A stretch of DNA of 64,000 nucleotides from CAZFDT01 sp964518335 (GTDB lineage: Bacteria; Planctomycetota; Phycisphaerae; Phycisphaerales; Phycisphaeraceae): positions 1 to 64,000 of the forward strand of contig CAZFDT010000023.1 in assembly GCA_964518335.1 (NCBI GenBank). The letters are read 5' to 3'. Below, in pieces: positions 35,648-44,752 of this stretch (the first letter of the stretch is position 1; each line of letters begins with the position of its first letter). A program made the position numbers and the translations under genes. The notes beneath the pieces were generated by a model. It saw only the letters and a list, made by a program, of their open reading frames with translations, had not been told where the DNA came from and made no database searches.

Positions 35648-36422
35648 CATCACCGCGCGCGGTGCGTGCGATGCGGCCGTGCACCAGGCCGGGGCAGACC
35701 AGATTGAGCAGGTTGAGGACGCGATGGCTGGCGGGCACGATGAGCTCCAGCCGCGGCCGATCGATCAGTCCGACGATCACCTCGGCGACGCGACGGGCGG
35801 GGATGGCGTGCTTGAGCACCGAGCGCGGCAGGGTCGCGTAGTCGGGGTTCTCGAAGAACTCGGTGGCGACGATGCCCGGATGCACGCTGGAGAAATGCAC
35901 GCCTGTGCTCGGCGGGTGCTCGGCGTGGAGCGTCTGGATCATCGCGGTCAGCGCGGCCTTGGCGGCGGTGTACCCGCCGTGGCCCCAGGGGGCGACCTTG
36001 GTCGAAATCGACGACACGGCGATGATGTGCCCGCGCTTGCGCTGCAGCATGACCGGCAGGAGCGCGCGGACCATCGCCGCCGCCGACAGGTAATGCACAT
36101 TCATCAGCGATTGCAGCGTCTGTGCCGATTGCCTGGCGAAGGGTTGGAACAGGCCGTGCCCGGCGGCGTGCACCAGCACCTCCACCGGGCCCCGGTCGCG
36201 CACCAGCGTCTGCACCGCCGGCTCGACGGCGTTCACGTCCGCCAGGTCCATCGGCGCTGCAGTGGCCCGATCCGGCCCCAACTCCTGGGCCAACGTCCGG
36301 ACGCGGTCCACCCGCCGCGCCACCAGCACCACGTGGTAGCCGCGCTGCGCCAGCAGCGTCGCCGTCACACGCCCGATGCCGCTGGACGCGCCGGTGACGA
36401 TGGCTGTGGGCGATGACGCCAT
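35577..36422 (-). CDS. Short-chain dehydrogenase/reductase
   Basis: A 281-residue SDR-family oxidoreductase. The cofactor motif is TGASSGIG near 9-16, Arg residues after strand 2 (VLVARRVDR) favour NADP, the NAG-like motif is HAAGHG, and the catalytic Ser and YxxxK appear as VSSISTK and YTAAK. The substrate is unknown. A disordered tail of about 40 residues follows the domain. It overlaps rsmG at its 3' end. Confidence 0.85.
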   Translation of the reverse strand: MASSPTAIVTGASSGIGRVTATLLAQRGYHVVLVARRVDRVRTLAQELGPDRATAAPMDLADVNAVEPAVQTLVRDRGPVEVLVHAAGHGLFQPFARQSAQTLQSLMNVHYLSAAAMVRALLPVMLQRKRGHIIAVSSISTKVAPWGHGGYTAAKAALTAMIQTLHAEHPPSTGVHFSSVHPGIVATEFFENPDYATLPRSVLKHAIPARRVAEVIVGLIDRPRLELIVPASHRVLNLLNLVCPGLVHGRIARTARGDVTAASDAPSPANADTPAASDAAS

Positions 36423-36468
36423 GCGGGCAGTGTCCCGCCGCGATCGGGCGTGGTCAACCGGCGCGGCC

Positions 36469-36474
36469 TATCAT
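36469..36474 (+). promoter_or_regulatory. -10 box (TATCAT) five bases before the VWA gene
   Basis: TATCAT, CTGCC and ATG 36480. No ribosome site is visible; same layout as other TAnnnT starts in this window. Confidence 0.5.
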
Positions 36475-36479
36475 CTGCC

Positions 36480-37652
36480 ATGCGTTACGAGTACGGAGCC
36501 TTTGACGGCCAGCCGTTCCCCTCGCCCGACTCGCTGTTTCCGCCGCCCAAGGTGGTGCAGTTCATTCTGCACTACGGCGAGCAGGCCCTGGACGCGCTGG
36601 GCAACCTCGACGGCGACGAGGCCGAGCTGGTCGAGGCGATGATCGCCGCCGGGCTGCTGGAGCGCGACGAGGCGACAGGCCAGCTCAAGCTCACGCCGAA
36701 GATGCTGCGCGGCATCGAGCACCGGGCGCTGCTGGAGATCTTCGAGGGTCTGAGGCGCGGCCACCGCGAGGGGCATCCCACGTTCGACCCCGGCCGCAGC
36801 GATGAACGCACCGACGGAACCAGACCCTATGCGTTCGGCGACCCGCTGAGCGAACTGGACCTCAACGCGACGATGCGCAACGCCATGCACCGCGTGCGAT
36901 CGAGCGGGGGCGACGCCACCCCGCCGCTGCACTTGTCCGCCACCGACTTCGAGCTGTTCCACACCGAGGGCGCCAGCGACTGCGCCACGTGCGTGCTCAT
37001 CGACATGAGCGGGTCGATGATGCGCTACGGCCGGTTCTATCAGGCCAAGCGCGTCGCGCTGGGCATGGCAGCGCTGCTGCGCAGCCGCTTCCCGCTGGAC
37101 ACGATCGACTACGTCGGGTTCTACTCCACCGCCTGCCACCTCCGCCCGCAGGACCTGCCGCTGGTGATGCCCAAGCCCATCAGTACGCGCGAGTACCAGG
37201 TGCGCGTGCGCCTGCCGCTGGACGAGGCGCTGGCCAATCCCAAGCGTCTGCCGCAGCACTTCACCAACCTGCAGCTCGGTATGCGCTACGCCCGCCAGGC
37301 CCTGGCCCGACGCGGCGCCGCCAACAAGCAGATGTTCATCATCACCGACGGCCAACCCACCGCGCACGTCGAGCCAGGGCCCAACGGCGAAACGCTCCAC
37401 CTCATCTATCCGCCCAGCGAACGCACCGCCACCGCCACGCTCCGCGAAGCCATGCGCTGCATGCAGCAGGGCATCCGCATCGCCACCTTCGCCCTCGTCG
37501 AGGACTACTGGGGCATGGACTGGGTCAGCTTCGTCGATCAGCTCACCCGTCTCGCCCGCGGCACCGCGTACTACTGCAGCAGCGAGGACCTGTCCTCCAC
37601 CGTGATCGAAAGCTATCTGAGCGGGCGAAAGAAGAAGAGCTTCATTGCCTGA
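36480..37652 (+). CDS. von Willebrand factor A domain protein
   Basis: A 390-residue cytoplasmic protein with a VWA domain in the C-terminal half. The MIDAS motif is DMSGSM (near 179-184, from VLIDMSGSM), followed by ALGMAALLRSRF and VGFYSTACHL. The N-terminal half is helical and acidic. Such VWA proteins often work with a MoxR-type AAA+ ATPase in chaperone-like metal insertion, but no MoxR gene is nearby. The start has a TATCAT box five bases upstream. Confidence 0.8.
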   Translation: MRYEYGAFDGQPFPSPDSLFPPPKVVQFILHYGEQALDALGNLDGDEAELVEAMIAAGLLERDEATGQLKLTPKMLRGIEHRALLEIFEGLRRGHREGHPTFDPGRSDERTDGTRPYAFGDPLSELDLNATMRNAMHRVRSSGGDATPPLHLSATDFELFHTEGASDCATCVLIDMSGSMMRYGRFYQAKRVALGMAALLRSRFPLDTIDYVGFYSTACHLRPQDLPLVMPKPISTREYQVRVRLPLDEALANPKRLPQHFTNLQLGMRYARQALARRGAANKQMFIITDGQPTAHVEPGPNGETLHLIYPPSERTATATLREAMRCMQQGIRIATFALVEDYWGMDWVSFVDQLTRLARGTAYYCSSEDLSSTVIESYLSGRKKKSFIA

Positions 37653-37699
37653 CTCTCACGCCGACGCGGATGTCCTGCGAAGCGTCTGATCGAAGCGGC

Positions 37700-37705
37700 T
37701 ACACT
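37700..37705 (+). promoter_or_regulatory. -10 box (TACACT) seven bases before the MBL gene
   Basis: TACACT, CTGCGGC and ATG 37713, with no ribosome site. Same layout as the other TAnnnT starts. Confidence 0.5.
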
Positions 37706-37712
37706 CTGCGGC

Positions 37713-38348
37713 ATGGACTTCACCATCCAACCCTTCACCCTCGGCGACTGGGCGACCAACTGCTATGTCGTCCGCAGTGGCAGTGCCGCGTGGATTGTCG
37801 ATGCCGGGTTCGACCCCGACAGCATGATCGCCTACATCCGCCGCGAGAAGGTCACCGTCGAGAAGATCATCCTCACCCATGCCCACGTCGATCACGTCGG
37901 CGGGTTGCACGATGTGCACAAGGCCTTTCCGGGGGCGCCGATTCTCATCCACGAAGCTGAGCACGACTTCCCCACGGACCCCGCGCTGAATCTCTCGGCG
38001 TACCTGGCCATGCCCATTGTCGCGCCCGCGCCCACCGGCCACCTCGCCCACGGCGACAGGCTCACCCTCGGCGACATCACCTTCGAGGTCCGCCACACGC
38101 CAGGCCACAGCCCCGGCGGCATCACCCTCTACTGCCAGGCACACGCCGTCGCCCTGGTGGGAGACACCCTCTTCCGAGGGAGCATCGGCCGCACCGATTT
38201 CCCCACCTCGGACCACGACGCACTCGAACAATCCATCCGCACCCAACTCTACACCCTCGCCGATGCTACGCGCGTTCTCGCCGGTCACATGGACGAAACC
38301 ACCATCGGCGCCGAGAAGCGCACCAATCCATTCGTGCGGTCGTTGTGA
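37713..38348 (+). CDS. Metallo-beta-lactamase fold hydrolase (glyoxalase II-like)
   Basis: A 211-residue hydrolase of the glyoxalase II/YcbL group. The binuclear metal motif THAHVDHVGG is at about 52-61, with HTPGHSPG near 129-136, a GDTLFRGSIGRTD segment near 151, and a late GHMDETT supplying the final His. YcbL-like proteins hydrolyse thioesters such as S-lactoylglutathione; the substrate here is unknown. It starts seven bases after a TACACT box and precedes the convergent ilvD. Confidence 0.9.
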   Translation: MDFTIQPFTLGDWATNCYVVRSGSAAWIVDAGFDPDSMIAYIRREKVTVEKIILTHAHVDHVGGLHDVHKAFPGAPILIHEAEHDFPTDPALNLSAYLAMPIVAPAPTGHLAHGDRLTLGDITFEVRHTPGHSPGGITLYCQAHAVALVGDTLFRGSIGRTDFPTSDHDALEQSIRTQLYTLADATRVLAGHMDETTIGAEKRTNPFVRSL

Positions 38349-38372
38349 GCGCGTCGCCAGAGGCCACGACGA

Positions 38373-40073
<1,701 letters not shown>

Positions 40074-40084
40074 GATCGGCAGAA

Positions 40085-40160
40085 CCTCAGAGGAAACTTC
40101 CGGCGAATCTCCGGGGCGATTTCCGGGGACATTTCCGGGGACATTTCCGGGGGAATCGCG
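40085..40160. repeat. Tandem 12-base repeat stretch (TTTCCGGGGACA units)
   Basis: Five or so imperfect copies of TTTCCGGGGACA fill the divergent gap between ilvD and the kinase gene. The block has the look of the other short-tandem elements but no second arm is visible. It overlaps neither gene. Confidence 0.65.
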
Positions 40161-40165
40161 GATTG

Positions 40166-40171
40166 TAGCAT
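40166..40171 (+). promoter_or_regulatory. -10 box (TAGCAT) six bases before the kinase gene
   Basis: TAGCAT, GATGGC and ATG 40178; no ribosome site. Same layout as other TAnnnT starts. Confidence 0.45.
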
Positions 40172-40177
40172 GATGGC

Positions 40178-40843
40178 ATGGATGCACGGCTGGTCGCCGA
40201 CGACGCCACGATGGCCAAGCTCGCCGCCCGGTTGGTGCGATGCGCCGCGGCCGATCCGCATCGGCGGTACATCGTGGGCATGGCAGGGATCGGTGCGTCA
40301 GGCAAGAGCACACTGGCGCATCGGCTTCACGACGCGGTCGAGTCACTGCGGCCGGGCATGGCTCGGGTCGTGCCGATGGACGGTTTTCATCTGACCAACG
40401 CGCAGCTCGACGCACTGGGGCTGCGCGATCGCAAAGGCTCGCCGGCGACATTCGATGCGCGGGGCTACGTGGCCCTGATCCACGCCCTGGGCGACGCCTC
40501 GCGCGTGGTGACGTTTCCCGTGTATGACCGGGCGCTGCATGAGCCGGTGGTCCGCCAGACGCCCGAGCAGACCATCGGCCCGGCGACGCGGCTGGTGATC
40601 ACAGAGGGCAACTATCTGCTATTGGACGAGCACCCGTGGTCGGGGTTGGAGCACCTGCTCGACGAGTGCTGGTGGGTGGACACGCCGCCGGAGTTGGCCA
40701 GGCGGTGGATGATCGATCGTCACGTGCGCGGCGGGCGCGACGAGATTGCTGCAGTGGCCCACTACGAGCGGAGCGATCAGCTCAATGTGAGGCAGATCCT
40801 GGCCCGTCGCCGCGACCCCGATCTCACGCTGGGCTTGCCGTGA
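40178..40843 (+). CDS. Nucleoside/nucleotide kinase family protein (FrcK/PanK-like P-loop)
   Basis: A 221-residue P-loop kinase. Walker A is GIGASGKST near 37-45 and the substrate loop is VVPMDGFHLTNAQLD, as in the uridine kinase/PanK/fructose kinase group. ITEGNYLLLDE gives the catalytic acidic segment. Such proteins phosphorylate sugars or nucleosides; the substrate cannot be told from sequence. It ends overlapping the convergent DUF4038 gene by 20 bases and starts six bases after a TAGCAT box. Confidence 0.75.
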   Translation: MDARLVADDATMAKLAARLVRCAAADPHRRYIVGMAGIGASGKSTLAHRLHDAVESLRPGMARVVPMDGFHLTNAQLDALGLRDRKGSPATFDARGYVALIHALGDASRVVTFPVYDRALHEPVVRQTPEQTIGPATRLVITEGNYLLLDEHPWSGLEHLLDECWWVDTPPELARRWMIDRHVRGGRDEIAAVAHYERSDQLNVRQILARRRDPDLTLGLP

Positions 40844-42140
40844 CCAGCAGCACCCAGTCGCAGCCCGGCCCGGAGGTGGGCGGCGTGACGACGCCGCGCC
40901 AGCCAGCGCGATGCGCGCCGATGGCCAGCGACTTGCCCGTGCGCGGATCGAGCCAGGAAAGCGCCGCGTCGCCCGGGGCCTGTTCCAGCGTCACCCGGGC
41001 GCTGCGTCCGGTGGGGAGGTAGGCGGCGACGGCGGCGCGGCCCGGCTCGCTCACCACGCCATGCTCAGCCGGCTCGTCCGACGCCACGCCGTCGATCGCG
41101 ACGCGCAGCGGATGGGCCGGGCCCCACAGGATCGGGTGCGACTCGGCCAGCGTGCGAAGGTGGCGCATCTGGTTGGCGCCGGGCAAGTGCAGCGCCTTGG
41201 TCCAGGGCGTGCGCACGCGATTGTGCGCCACGCGTTGGGGCGTCCACATCTGCCAGATGTCGTGACAACCGTAGGTGTGTCCGCAGGCGCCCGCCAGCAC
41301 GGCGCGATAAGCCGCCTTGCGTGTGTCGTAGTCGTCAAACCACGCCTCGCCCGTGGTCCAGTCGTGGCCCATCACGGGGTGGTCCTCGTAGTTGGGTTCG
41401 CCGTCGAGCACGGGGCGGGTGGGCAGCCGCTCGCGGTCGAGGCCGATCATGTGCCAGTTCGCGTTGTCGCGGCCGCGATGGCCCGACTGCAGCATGTTGA
41501 AGTCGAGCCAGGGCTCGCTGTGCACGAACTGGGCGCTGGTGGTGGCGCCACAGGGGTGAAAGGTTCGCAGGTGATGCGTGCCGCCCGCGTCCGATTCGCC
41601 CTCGTGCAGGCCGCGCGCCATCTCGCGCACGATCCGCAGGTGTGTCGCCGTGTGCAGCGGACGGTCGCCGCCGAGCACCCACACGATCGGCGCCTCGGCG
41701 TAGCGCCTGCCCAGCCATCGACCGTAGAGATAGGCGTTCTGCGGCGTGAAGATCACCGGCCCGCCGCGCCACATCACGTTGAACTTATCGCCCCAGGTTG
41801 GCAGCATGGCCACCACCATGCCGCGCCGTTGCGCCTCGGCGACCACGTGATCCACCAGCTCGAAATAGGCCTCGTTCGGCCGCGTCGGGTCCATGTCGTG
41901 CAGCGGCAGATGTCCTTGGGCATTCGGCTCGGTCAACCCCTCGAACTCCGCCAGCAGCACCGCCTGCACCACGTTGAAGCCCTGCGACGCCCGCACCGCC
42001 AGGTAGTGGTCCGCCTCTTCCCGCGTCAGACGGTGGAACAGCTCCCAGGCCGTGTCCGCCAGCCAGAAGAACGGCGATCCGTCGCCACGCACCAGATGGC
42101 ACCCATGCTCACTCACGCGCAGGTCAAGTGCAGCGTTCAT
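40824..42140 (-). CDS. DUF4038-type glycoside hydrolase (apiosidase-like)
   Basis: A 438-residue TIM-barrel hydrolase. The start MNAALDLRVSEHGCHLVRGDG and FFWLADTAWELFHRLTREE match the DUF4038/GH140 apiosidase group. Further parts are MLPTWGDKF, APIVWVLGGDRP and the acidic LDGEPNYEDHP segment, with a small C-terminal beta domain (DUF5060-like position). GH140 removes apiose from pectin side chains; other members have unknown substrates. ATG 42140 has GAGGT five bases before it. No signal peptide, so a cytoplasmic role. Confidence 0.8.
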   Translation of the reverse strand: MNAALDLRVSEHGCHLVRGDGSPFFWLADTAWELFHRLTREEADHYLAVRASQGFNVVQAVLLAEFEGLTEPNAQGHLPLHDMDPTRPNEAYFELVDHVVAEAQRRGMVVAMLPTWGDKFNVMWRGGPVIFTPQNAYLYGRWLGRRYAEAPIVWVLGGDRPLHTATHLRIVREMARGLHEGESDAGGTHHLRTFHPCGATTSAQFVHSEPWLDFNMLQSGHRGRDNANWHMIGLDRERLPTRPVLDGEPNYEDHPVMGHDWTTGEAWFDDYDTRKAAYRAVLAGACGHTYGCHDIWQMWTPQRVAHNRVRTPWTKALHLPGANQMRHLRTLAESHPILWGPAHPLRVAIDGVASDEPAEHGVVSEPGRAAVAAYLPTGRSARVTLEQAPGDAALSWLDPRTGKSLAIGAHRAGWRGVVTPPTSGPGCDWVLLVTASPA

Positions 42141-42147
42141 ACGCACC

Positions 42148-42819
42148 TCAGAACGGACGCTTCGTCCGGTTGGGCACAATGTTGTCGTACCCCGGCACGA
42201 TCAGGTCGGCGATCTCGATCGCCTCGACAAAGCTCTCCTGCGCCTGGTTCAGATCGTACGCGCCGCGCAGCACCCGGCCCTGGTCGAGGTGCTCGGCCGT
42301 GGCCACGGCGTCGCCGGCGATCAGCGTCGTGGACTGGGGCGCCACCAGCAGCAGCCCGCAACTGCCGGGCGTGTACCCCGGCAAGGGAAACAGATCGACC
42401 TGTGCCGCCAGCTTGTCCGGCGCCGCGGCGCAACGCTTGAGCACCGCGATGTCGGCCTCCAGCAGTCGCTTGACCTGGGCATCCTCCTCGCCGCGAAATC
42501 GCTCGACGAGCATGCGGCCGACCGACTCTCGCTCCTGCTCGGCGATCCACCACCTGGCATGCTCGAAGGCGCCCAGCCCCCAGCGGTGCTCGGGTCGAAA
42601 GTTCGTCAGGAACACGTCCGTCACCTTGTCCGGGGCCAGCCCGCTGCGCTCGCGCAGGCGCGCCGCGATCGCCTGTGGCGGCAGGCCGGGGTCGATCAGG
42701 ATCACCTTGCCTTCGCTGCGCACCAGCGTCGTCGTCGCGTGGGCCGTGCGCGTAGGGCCCTGCTCTTCCCATAGCTCGTGATGGGCCAGCGTTCCGATGC
42801 TGATGATGCGATAGTCCAT
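42148..42819 (-). CDS. Metallo-beta-lactamase fold protein with degenerate metal motif
   Basis: A 223-residue MBL-fold protein. The fold is recognised by LIDPGLPPQ near 41, GYTPGSCGLLL and LIAGDAVAT, but the HxHxDH site is changed: the loop reads LTNFRPEHRWG, keeping only the last His. So classical binuclear zinc binding is unlikely. It lies eight bases before the DUF4038 hydrolase in the same direction, probably one operon. The start at ATG 42819 is directly preceded by a CCACTCACC repeat-like stretch. Confidence 0.75.
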   Translation of the reverse strand: MDYRIISIGTLAHHELWEEQGPTRTAHATTTLVRSEGKVILIDPGLPPQAIAARLRERSGLAPDKVTDVFLTNFRPEHRWGLGAFEHARWWIAEQERESVGRMLVERFRGEEDAQVKRLLEADIAVLKRCAAAPDKLAAQVDLFPLPGYTPGSCGLLLVAPQSTTLIAGDAVATAEHLDQGRVLRGAYDLNQAQESFVEAIEIADLIVPGYDNIVPNRTKRPF

Positions 42820-42855
42820 GAGGGCCTGGCGGTGAGTGGTGCGTGGTCGATCGTG
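42820..42855. repeat. Possible start-adjacent repeat arm (minus-strand ACCACGCACCACTCACC)
   Basis: The minus-strand text ACCACGCACCACTCACC right before the MBL start resembles the complement of the left arm of element I (ACCACCCACCACTCAC). It has no second arm here and may be a decayed copy. Confidence 0.35.
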
Positions 42856-42930
42856 TATGGCCCAGAGCATAGCGTGATCGTCGCTTGCTTTGCCATGGCC
42901 GGTCGTGAGCTCAGGTGGCAAGTGTGTCGT

Positions 42931-42936
42931 TACACT
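42931..42936 (+). promoter_or_regulatory. -10 box (TACACT) eight bases before tgt
   Basis: TACACT, GTCGCCCG and ATG 42945; no ribosome site. Same layout as other TAnnnT starts. Confidence 0.5.
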
Positions 42937-42944
42937 GTCGCCCG

Positions 42945-44183
42945 ATGCCAGCGATGCGATTTGAGCTTCTGCACGCGGACGCCACGTCACGCGCCCGGCT
43001 GGGGCGGGTGACGACGGTGCATGGCGCGTTCGACACGCCGGCGTTTATGCCGGTGGGCACGCAGGGGTCGGTCAAGGGGCTGTTGCCGCGGGACGTGGCG
43101 GGGACGGGGTCGCAGATCATTCTCGCCAACACGTACCACCTGATGCTGCGGCCGGGAAGCGAGCTGGTGGCGCGGATGGGGGGGCTGCAGCGGTGGACGG
43201 GCTGGGGCGGGCCGATGCTGACCGACTCGGGCGGATACCAGGTGTTTTCGCTGGCCGACCTCAACCGCATCGACGACGAAGGCGTGACATTCAAGAGCCA
43301 CATTGACGGCGCGACGATCGAGCTGACGCCCGCCAGGTCGATGCGGGTTCAGAACGAGCTTGGGGCTGACATCATCATGGCGTTCGACGACTGTCCGCCT
43401 GCTGCAGTGGACCTGCCGCACAACACGGACCCGGGCATTGATCCACGGCCCGCCTATGCCCGCCGCGTTCAGGTCGCCAACGAGCGGACGATCCGTTGGC
43501 TGGCGCAGTGCGTCGCCGCCCACGCCCGCAAGGACGAGCAGTCGCTGTTCGGTATCGTGCAGGGCGGGACCGATCTGGCGGCGCGCGACTGGTGCGTCCA
43601 GCGCGTGTGCAGCCACGACCTGCCGGGCTTCGCCATCGGCGGCGTCGCCGTGGGAGAAGGCTCCGACGAGATCAAGCCTGTGGTCGAGCATACCGCCCCG
43701 CAGCTTCCGACGGGCAAGCCGCGCTACCTCATGGGCGTGGGCTACGCGCGTGACATCGTGGCCGCGGTGCGTGCGGGCGTGGACATGTTCGACTGCGTGC
43801 TGCCGACGCGTAACGGCCGCAACGCCACGGCGTTCACGCGGACGGGTCAACTGAAGCTGCGCAACGCAGTGCATAAGGACGATGCGAGCCCGATCGAAGA
43901 GGGGTGCGATTGCCTGGCGTGCGGGGGGGAAGCGGGTATCGGGTGTCGGGTGTCGGGTGTCGCAGACTCTGGACCGATACTCGGTCCCCGACACCCTACA
44001 CCCTTCTCCCGCAGCTACCTGCGCCACCTCTTCCTCGCGGGTGAGATGCTCGGGCCGATCCTGGTGAGCCTGCACAACATCCGCCACTTTCAGCGGCTCA
44101 TGTTGGACATCCGGGCGGCGATCCAGCACAATGACTGGTCTTTCCTCGCCCGGCAGTGGCCTGCGGCGGGGTTGAACGCATGA
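42945..44183 (+). CDS. tgt: Queuine tRNA-ribosyltransferase Tgt, with a 25-residue insertion in the zinc loop
   Basis: A 412-residue enzyme that exchanges guanine 34 for a queuosine precursor in tRNA. Signatures are MLTDSGGYQVFSL (near 93), AFDDCPP, GGVAVGEG and the nucleophile region MFDCVLPTRNGR. The zinc site CDCLAC is at 321-326 and its His is His377 in SLHNIRHF. The family spacing from the third Cys to His is 25 residues; here it is 50. The extra 25 (Glu329-Pro353) come from a hairpin element (43929-44003). All zinc ligands remain, so the enzyme may be active. The stop overlaps yajC (ATGA). Confidence 0.95.
   Translation: MPAMRFELLHADATSRARLGRVTTVHGAFDTPAFMPVGTQGSVKGLLPRDVAGTGSQIILANTYHLMLRPGSELVARMGGLQRWTGWGGPMLTDSGGYQVFSLADLNRIDDEGVTFKSHIDGATIELTPARSMRVQNELGADIIMAFDDCPPAAVDLPHNTDPGIDPRPAYARRVQVANERTIRWLAQCVAAHARKDEQSLFGIVQGGTDLAARDWCVQRVCSHDLPGFAIGGVAVGEGSDEIKPVVEHTAPQLPTGKPRYLMGVGYARDIVAAVRAGVDMFDCVLPTRNGRNATAFTRTGQLKLRNAVHKDDASPIEEGCDCLACGGEAGIGCRVSGVADSGPILGPRHPTPFSRSYLRHLFLAGEMLGPILVSLHNIRHFQRLMLDIRAAIQHNDWSFLARQWPAAGLNA
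43929..44003. repeat. Short-tandem hairpin element G inserted in frame in tgt
   Basis: The left arm is repeats of GGGTGTC (43933-43961); the right arm reads GGTCCCCGACACCCTACACC (43983-44002) and is complementary. A short inner palindrome (GGTATCGG with CCGATAC) sits near the arms. The element is exactly 75 bases long counted from the family-length gap, so the tgt frame is kept. Confidence 0.85.
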
Positions 44184-44638
44184 AAGGTGATTCCATGGTC
44201 GAGTTCTTAGGATTGACGCTGGCCCAGGCCGAGGACGCGCCGCCGGCGGTGAGCACCCCCGAAGCCCCGGCCGTCGGCCCGGCGAGCCCCGGCACGCCCG
44301 GCGAAGCCGCCCCCGGCGCCGCCCAGGGCCCCGGCTCCCCCGGCGCCTCGCCACCCCCGCGAAGCGGCTTCGACCCGACCATCTTCATCATCATCCTCAT
44401 GGTCGGCGTCTTCTGGTTCATCATGATGGGCGGCCAGCGCAAGGAGAAGAAGAAGCGCGCCGCCATGCTTGCCGCGCTGGCCAAGGGCGCCAAGGTCCAG
44501 ACCATCGGCGGCATCCTCGGCACCGTCGTCGAGGTCCGCGACAACGAAGTGCTCGTCAAGGTCGATGAAAACTCCAACACGCGCATGCGCTTCGCCAAGA
44601 GCGCCATCCAGGCCGTGCTGGAGGAGAAGGAAGACTGA
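44180..44638 (+). CDS. yajC: Preprotein translocase subunit YajC
   Basis: A 152-residue membrane protein of the SecDF-YajC complex. After an N-terminal region rich in Pro/Ala/Gly (about 20-62), the single helix is FIIIILMVGVFWFIMM near 67-84, then GGQRKEKKKRAAMLAALAKG and the beta domain TIGGILGTVVEVRDNEVLVK. The start at ATG 44180 overlaps the tgt stop; ATG 44195 with AGGTGA five bases upstream is a credible alternative. The N-terminal Pro/Ala extension is longer than usual. Order tgt-yajC-secDF is conserved in bacteria. Confidence 0.9.
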   Translation: MKGDSMVEFLGLTLAQAEDAPPAVSTPEAPAVGPASPGTPGEAAPGAAQGPGSPGASPPPRSGFDPTIFIIILMVGVFWFIMMGGQRKEKKKRAAMLAALAKGAKVQTIGGILGTVVEVRDNEVLVKVDENSNTRMRFAKSAIQAVLEEKED

Positions 44639-44643
44639 GGAAG

Positions 44644-44752
44644 AAGGGGTAAGGGCTGAGGGCCTAGGGCCTAGCAGACTCTGCCATTACCTCGCGTGGC
44701 TCTGGTTTTTCTCTGCTAGGCCCTAGGCCCTCACCCCCAGGCCCTATCCCCC
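44644..44752. repeat. Short-tandem hairpin element H between yajC and secDF
   Basis: GAGGGCCTAGGGCCTAGCAG (44658-44677, extended by one A) pairs perfectly over 21 bases with 44712-44732. Outside it, AGGGGTAAGGGCTGA (left) and CCCAGGCCCTATCCC (right) extend the stem. The loop is 33 bases. The right arm ends at the secDF ATG (44753). It could also act as a terminator or translation block. Confidence 0.85.

Noticed and set aside
40074..40451. Longer IlvD start
   Set aside because: The extension runs through tandem repeats and the divergent kinase gene; IlvD homologues start near ATG 40073.
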